DNA of 33,827 bases, from NCBI GenBank assembly GCA_028280945.1, contig JANQKV010000032.1, positions 1 to 33,827 of the forward strand, given 5' to 3'. The notes under the pieces are model-generated. The model saw only the letters and a list, made by a program, of their open reading frames with translations, was not told the DNA's origin and searched no databases. Position numbers and translations under genes: made by a program. This document shows positions 31,100-33,827 of this stretch, piece after piece (position 1 is the first letter of the stretch; the number at the start of each line of letters is the position of its first letter). The DNA is from Opitutaceae bacterium (GTDB lineage: Bacteria > Verrucomicrobiota > Verrucomicrobiia > Opitutales > Opitutaceae).

Positions 31100-32148
31100 C
31101 GGCGCCGGCGGGCCCGGACCGCCGCCGCCAGCTGGTCGAGCACGGGCAGGGTTTTCTCCCACGCAAGGCAGGCGTCGGTGATGCTGCGACCGTAGACGAG
31201 GGGCTCTGTATCCAATGATTGGTTACCACCGATCAGATGGCTTTCCAGCATGACCCCGGCGAGATGGCGGTCGCCGGCGGTGATCCTGGCCGCAAGGTCG
31301 GCGGCGACGGCGGGTTGTTTTTCGGCATCCTTGCCGCTGTTGGCATGGCTGCAGTCGACCATGAGCTGCGGGGGAAGATCATATCTTTGCAACAGGCTGA
31401 CGGCTTCGTTTACCGAGTTGTCATCGTAGTTTGGCCTGTCGGTTCCACCGCGCAGCACCAGGTGGGTGTCCGGGTTGCCGGCCGTGCCCATGATGGCGGG
31501 TGCGCCTTCCTTGGTAAGGGAGGGGAACCAGTGGGGTTGGGCGGCAGAGCGAATAGCGTCCACGGCCACCTGCAGGTTGCCGTCGGTGCGGTTTTTGAAA
31601 CCGACCGGCATCGACAGGCCGCTGGCCAGTTCGCGGTGCACCTGGCTTTCGACCGTGCGGGCGCCGATCGCACCCCAGCTGACGGCTTCGGCGTAGTATT
31701 GCCCAAGGGTGGTATCCAGGAACTCAGTGGCGATCGGCAGTCCCTTGGTGGCGATATCCACCAGCAACTGGCGACCGGTGCGCAGGCCTTGGTTGATCAG
31801 GTAGGATCCATCCCGTGCGGGGTCGTTGATCAGGCCTTTCCAGCCCACAACCGTGCGCGGCTTTTCGAAGTATACCCGCATTACGACAAGGAGATCCTCG
31901 CGGTGACGTTCCGCGACCGGAGCAAGCCGGTCGGCATAGTCCCGGGCGGCGTCCGGATCGTGAATCGAGCAAGGTCCCGTGATCACCAGGAGTCGATCGT
32001 CCTGTCCCCGCATGATTTGCGTGATGGCCGTGCGGGCCGTGGCTACTGCATCGGTGGCGGGTTCGGGCAACGGAATCTCCTCGGCGAGCAGGCCGGGAGC
32101 GATCAGGGGTTTGGTGGCGCGAATGCGCAGGTCGGCGGTCTGGGACAT
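31096..32148 (-). CDS. 3-deoxy-7-phosphoheptulonate (DAHP) synthase, type I
   Basis: 350 residues from the ATG at 32148 (MSQTADLRIRATKPLIAP). It condenses phosphoenolpyruvate and erythrose 4-phosphate in the first step of aromatic amino acid synthesis. AroF/G/H-type motifs: ITGPCSIHD (57-64), YFEKPRTVVGWKGLINDP, LPIATEFLDT, WGAIGARTVESQVHRELASG, PVGFKNRTDG, LRGGTDRPNYD, VDCSHANSGK and ESHLIGGNQ. The length matches E. coli AroG, whose N-terminal part binds the feedback inhibitor; which amino acid regulates this one cannot be read. It is coupled to the AlkD-like gene. Confidence 0.95.
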   Translation of the reverse strand: MSQTADLRIRATKPLIAPGLLAEEIPLPEPATDAVATARTAITQIMRGQDDRLLVITGPCSIHDPDAARDYADRLAPVAERHREDLLVVMRVYFEKPRTVVGWKGLINDPARDGSYLINQGLRTGRQLLVDIATKGLPIATEFLDTTLGQYYAEAVSWGAIGARTVESQVHRELASGLSMPVGFKNRTDGNLQVAVDAIRSAAQPHWFPSLTKEGAPAIMGTAGNPDTHLVLRGGTDRPNYDDNSVNEAVSLLQRYDLPPQLMVDCSHANSGKDAEKQPAVAADLAARITAGDRHLAGVMLESHLIGGNQSLDTEPLVYGRSITDACLAWEKTLPVLDQLAAAVRARRRR

Positions 32149-32206
32149 GACAAGTCCGCGACCGTGAGTGCGCCCAAGGCAGTTGGCAAGGGGCAGAAAA
32201 AACGGA

Positions 32207-32389
32207 TCAGGGGCGCTTTTTCTCGTCGCGGGACCGAGTGTGATCGCGCCGCTGCTTTCGTTGCCGCCGCTCACTCGGCCAGCGTAATTCCGGTGGGTAT
32301 TGCAGGCGCTTGATTCGCCAAGCAGTGAATGCCATCCCCGCAGCCACAGCTCCGGCAATAACAAGAATAAGAATGAAGGTGTCGTTCAA
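32207..32389 (-). CDS. Possible small single-span membrane protein
   Basis: 60 residues from a TTG at 32389. One hydrophobic helix (FILILVIAGAVAAGMAFTAW) is followed by a strongly basic tail (RQRKQRRDHTRSRDEKKR), the shape of a small inner-membrane protein with a cytosolic tail. There is no ATG, ribosome site or family match, so it may not be translated. It lies between the DAHP synthase gene and the right-edge gene, in the same direction as both. Confidence 0.4.
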   Translation of the reverse strand: MNDTFILILVIAGAVAAGMAFTAWRIKRLQYPPELRWPSERRQRKQRRDHTRSRDEKKRP

Positions 32390-32504
32390 CGGGCCGGTTG
32401 AATCGATTGATTAACAGGGTGGGGTGCCAGCGGATTTTACCGAAGCGCACCGAAGGACGAAATGAAAGCCCTTTTTCGGCCATCCCCCCCGTTCGAGGGG
32501 GCCG
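32390..32504. other. Gap before the right-edge gene
   Basis: No gene and no clear terminator seen. The stretch 32149-32206 on the other side of the small frame is likewise empty. Confidence 0.3.
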
Positions 32505-33827
32505 TTAGCGCGGCGGGAGCAGGACTTCGGCCGCCTGCACCAAATCGGACGCCGGCAACACCGGAGGATCACCCGCCTTCCCCACCGTTGCGGCGCGCCG
32601 ATCCAACGTGAGGCGCGCCAGCGCCGCGGCTTCGCCAGACGCAGGGTCAACCAGGGTTGCGGGCAGGGGAGCCAGGTAATCAACCGGCAGAACATTTTTC
32701 TCGGCCAGGAAGGTCGACAGCGAGGCGGCCAGCGTATCGATCCAGCCCGTGGGACTGGCGGGGGGTTGATAGAGCAGGCCGGAACCTTCCTTCCACTCGA
32801 AGTAGAAGCGGATTTTTTCCTGCAAGTTGGCGAGCACTTGGTCGGCGTTGCCGGGAGTCCAGGCTGCTTCGAAGGTCTTGCGTTCGCGGAATCCCTTGAT
32901 CTCCCACAGGCGCAAGGCGATGCGGTAGTCGCCTTCGTCCTCGCGCAGTTCCCCGGTCATCACGTAGTCGATGGTCGAGCCGGAGGTGTCGATGAGTTGC
33001 CGGATGTTGTCGGCTGTCCAGGGAGCCGGAAAGTCCATGTAGCGCTCCTGGCCGACGACCCCGACAGCAGCGAGAGTGTTGTATTGGGGAGAAAAATACA
33101 GTGTCTCCGCCAGCCAAAGCGGGAATCCGCGCGTGAACCGGCCCAGCTCCTTCTCGGGGTTCCTGCTCATTTCCTGGGTGTCATCCTGCTCGGGCAGGGT
33201 GAGTTGGGCAAAGGCCACGGTCTTGGCGCTGGGATTGGGCTCGGGCAACAAGCCGGTCAGTTCCTCGATGCCGTAGGCCCAGATCGGTTTACTGATGGTG
33301 ACCAAGTGCACCTCGGTGGCCTTGCCGCCGGCCGGTTTGTTTTTGCCCGCCACCATGAGCTCGCCAATCGCATTGGAGAATCCCCAGAGACGCTCCTCGA
33401 GCTCGGGGTTTTTCAGATCAAACAACAGATCGAGCACATGCTGCGCTGCCTCCGGCTGGCGGAGAGCGAGGTAAGCTTGCAGGAGATTGATCCCGGTGGC
33501 CGGACCGTGGCGCTCCGCGTCGTAGAGGGGCGCGATCAGCTCCGGGATTGCGTTTACGTGACCGGTGGAGCCGAGGTCGCCGGAAATGCGGGCGAGGACG
33601 TCGGGACGTTCGCCCGCGGGTGAGGCGAGAACCTCCTCGTAGATTTCCCGGGCTCCGTCGAGGTTGCGCAGCTCAAGTTGTTCAAAGGCAGCCTCCAGGC
33701 GAGGCGTCACTGGACCCGGGTCGGCCGGGGGATTGGGTGGGGATGCGGTTGTCTTGCCATCGCCTACCGTGTCTTCCGGTTGAGGAGAGGGAGAGAGGTC
33801 AGATGGTGGGGTGTTGCCATTTTTGCC
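32505..33827 (-). CDS. Large protein with Pro-rich linker and TPR-like region (5' partial at right edge)
   Basis: At least 440 residues; the frame stays open to the window edge, so the start is outside. A GTG at 33710 exists, but the upstream segment is a Pro/Ser/Asp-rich linker that looks like real coding sequence. The visible part then has helical TPR-like repeats (LEAAFEQLELRNLDGAREIYEEVL, GINLLQAYLALRQPEAAQHVLDLLF). A beta-containing domain of about 270 residues with no known motif follows (VHLVTISKPIWAYGIEELTGLLP, TLAAVGVVGQERYMDFP, YVMTGELREDEGDYRIALRLWEIKGFRER). The phrase about a 'GELRE...YRIALRLWEI' strand resembles proteins that compute a response from a tally of components, but no function can be assigned. 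It probably has an N-terminal membrane or regulatory domain beyond the edge. Confidence 0.75.
   Translation of the reverse strand, partial: GKNGNTPPSDLSPSPQPEDTVGDGKTTASPPNPPADPGPVTPRLEAAFEQLELRNLDGAREIYEEVLASPAGERPDVLARISGDLGSTGHVNAIPELIAPLYDAERHGPATGINLLQAYLALRQPEAAQHVLDLLFDLKNPELEERLWGFSNAIGELMVAGKNKPAGGKATEVHLVTISKPIWAYGIEELTGLLPEPNPSAKTVAFAQLTLPEQDDTQEMSRNPEKELGRFTRGFPLWLAETLYFSPQYNTLAAVGVVGQERYMDFPAPWTADNIRQLIDTSGSTIDYVMTGELREDEGDYRIALRLWEIKGFRERKTFEAAWTPGNADQVLANLQEKIRFYFEWKEGSGLLYQPPASPTGWIDTLAASLSTFLAEKNVLPVDYLAPLPATLVDPASGEAAALARLTLDRRAATVGKAGDPPVLPASDLVQAAEVLLPPR

Noticed and set aside
1-33827. CRISPR array, prophage, or dedicated anti-phage system
   Set aside because: No regularly spaced repeats, phage structural genes, restriction or other known defence genes were seen; the RHS locus is better explained as a polymorphic toxin.

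Overview
The window is GC-rich bacterial chromosome, most likely from the Verrucomicrobiota (Opitutae-like). This is inferred from the combination of a PEP-CTERM protein, an RHS wall-associated protein, a RAYT transposase, a DUF5069 protein, an alanine/lysine-rich histone H1-like protein and weak or absent Shine-Dalgarno sites. No rRNA gene is present to confirm it, and I saw no tRNA, CRISPR or prophage.

Left part (1-5000) is accessory DNA. It opens inside an RHS-repeat gene whose polymorphic C-terminal tip is a zinc-metallopeptidase-like domain, followed by a small secreted protein that is the candidate immunity partner. A RAYT (REP-associated tyrosine transposase) follows. After it comes a second, 5'-truncated copy of the end of the RHS core with a different tip, which also carries HExxH, and its own small secreted neighbour. 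Four copies of a short REP-like sequence bracket the transposase and the second cassette. The tips and their partners are clearly more AT-rich than the rest. Further on is a relic DUF433/DUF5615 toxin-antitoxin pair with a broken toxin.

Middle part (5100-12500): a PEP-CTERM exported protein, an anaerobic sulfatase-maturating radical SAM enzyme, a decayed PEP-CTERM gene, recA overlapping a Sel1-repeat gene, and a divergent PhyH dioxygenase/AraC regulator pair with a perfect inverted repeat between them. A glutaredoxin-like gene follows.

Right part (12600-33827) is mostly housekeeping: the glutamate synthase large subunit without an adjacent small subunit, an exported protein, DUF5069, and a translationally coupled pair of exported proteins (a possible alpha/alpha-toroid glycan enzyme and an Asp-box propeller). 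Then come a histone H1-like gene with a strong terminator and a compact minus-strand cluster (pdxH, hybrid histidine kinase, sixA, lipoate ligase-like, Na/Ca-exchanger-like). A plus-strand cluster (PHP phosphatase, VOC protein, rlmN) diverges from it. Last are a DAHP synthase coupled to an AlkD-like gene, and a large protein cut by the right edge. All functions are read from motifs by eye; no database search was possible.
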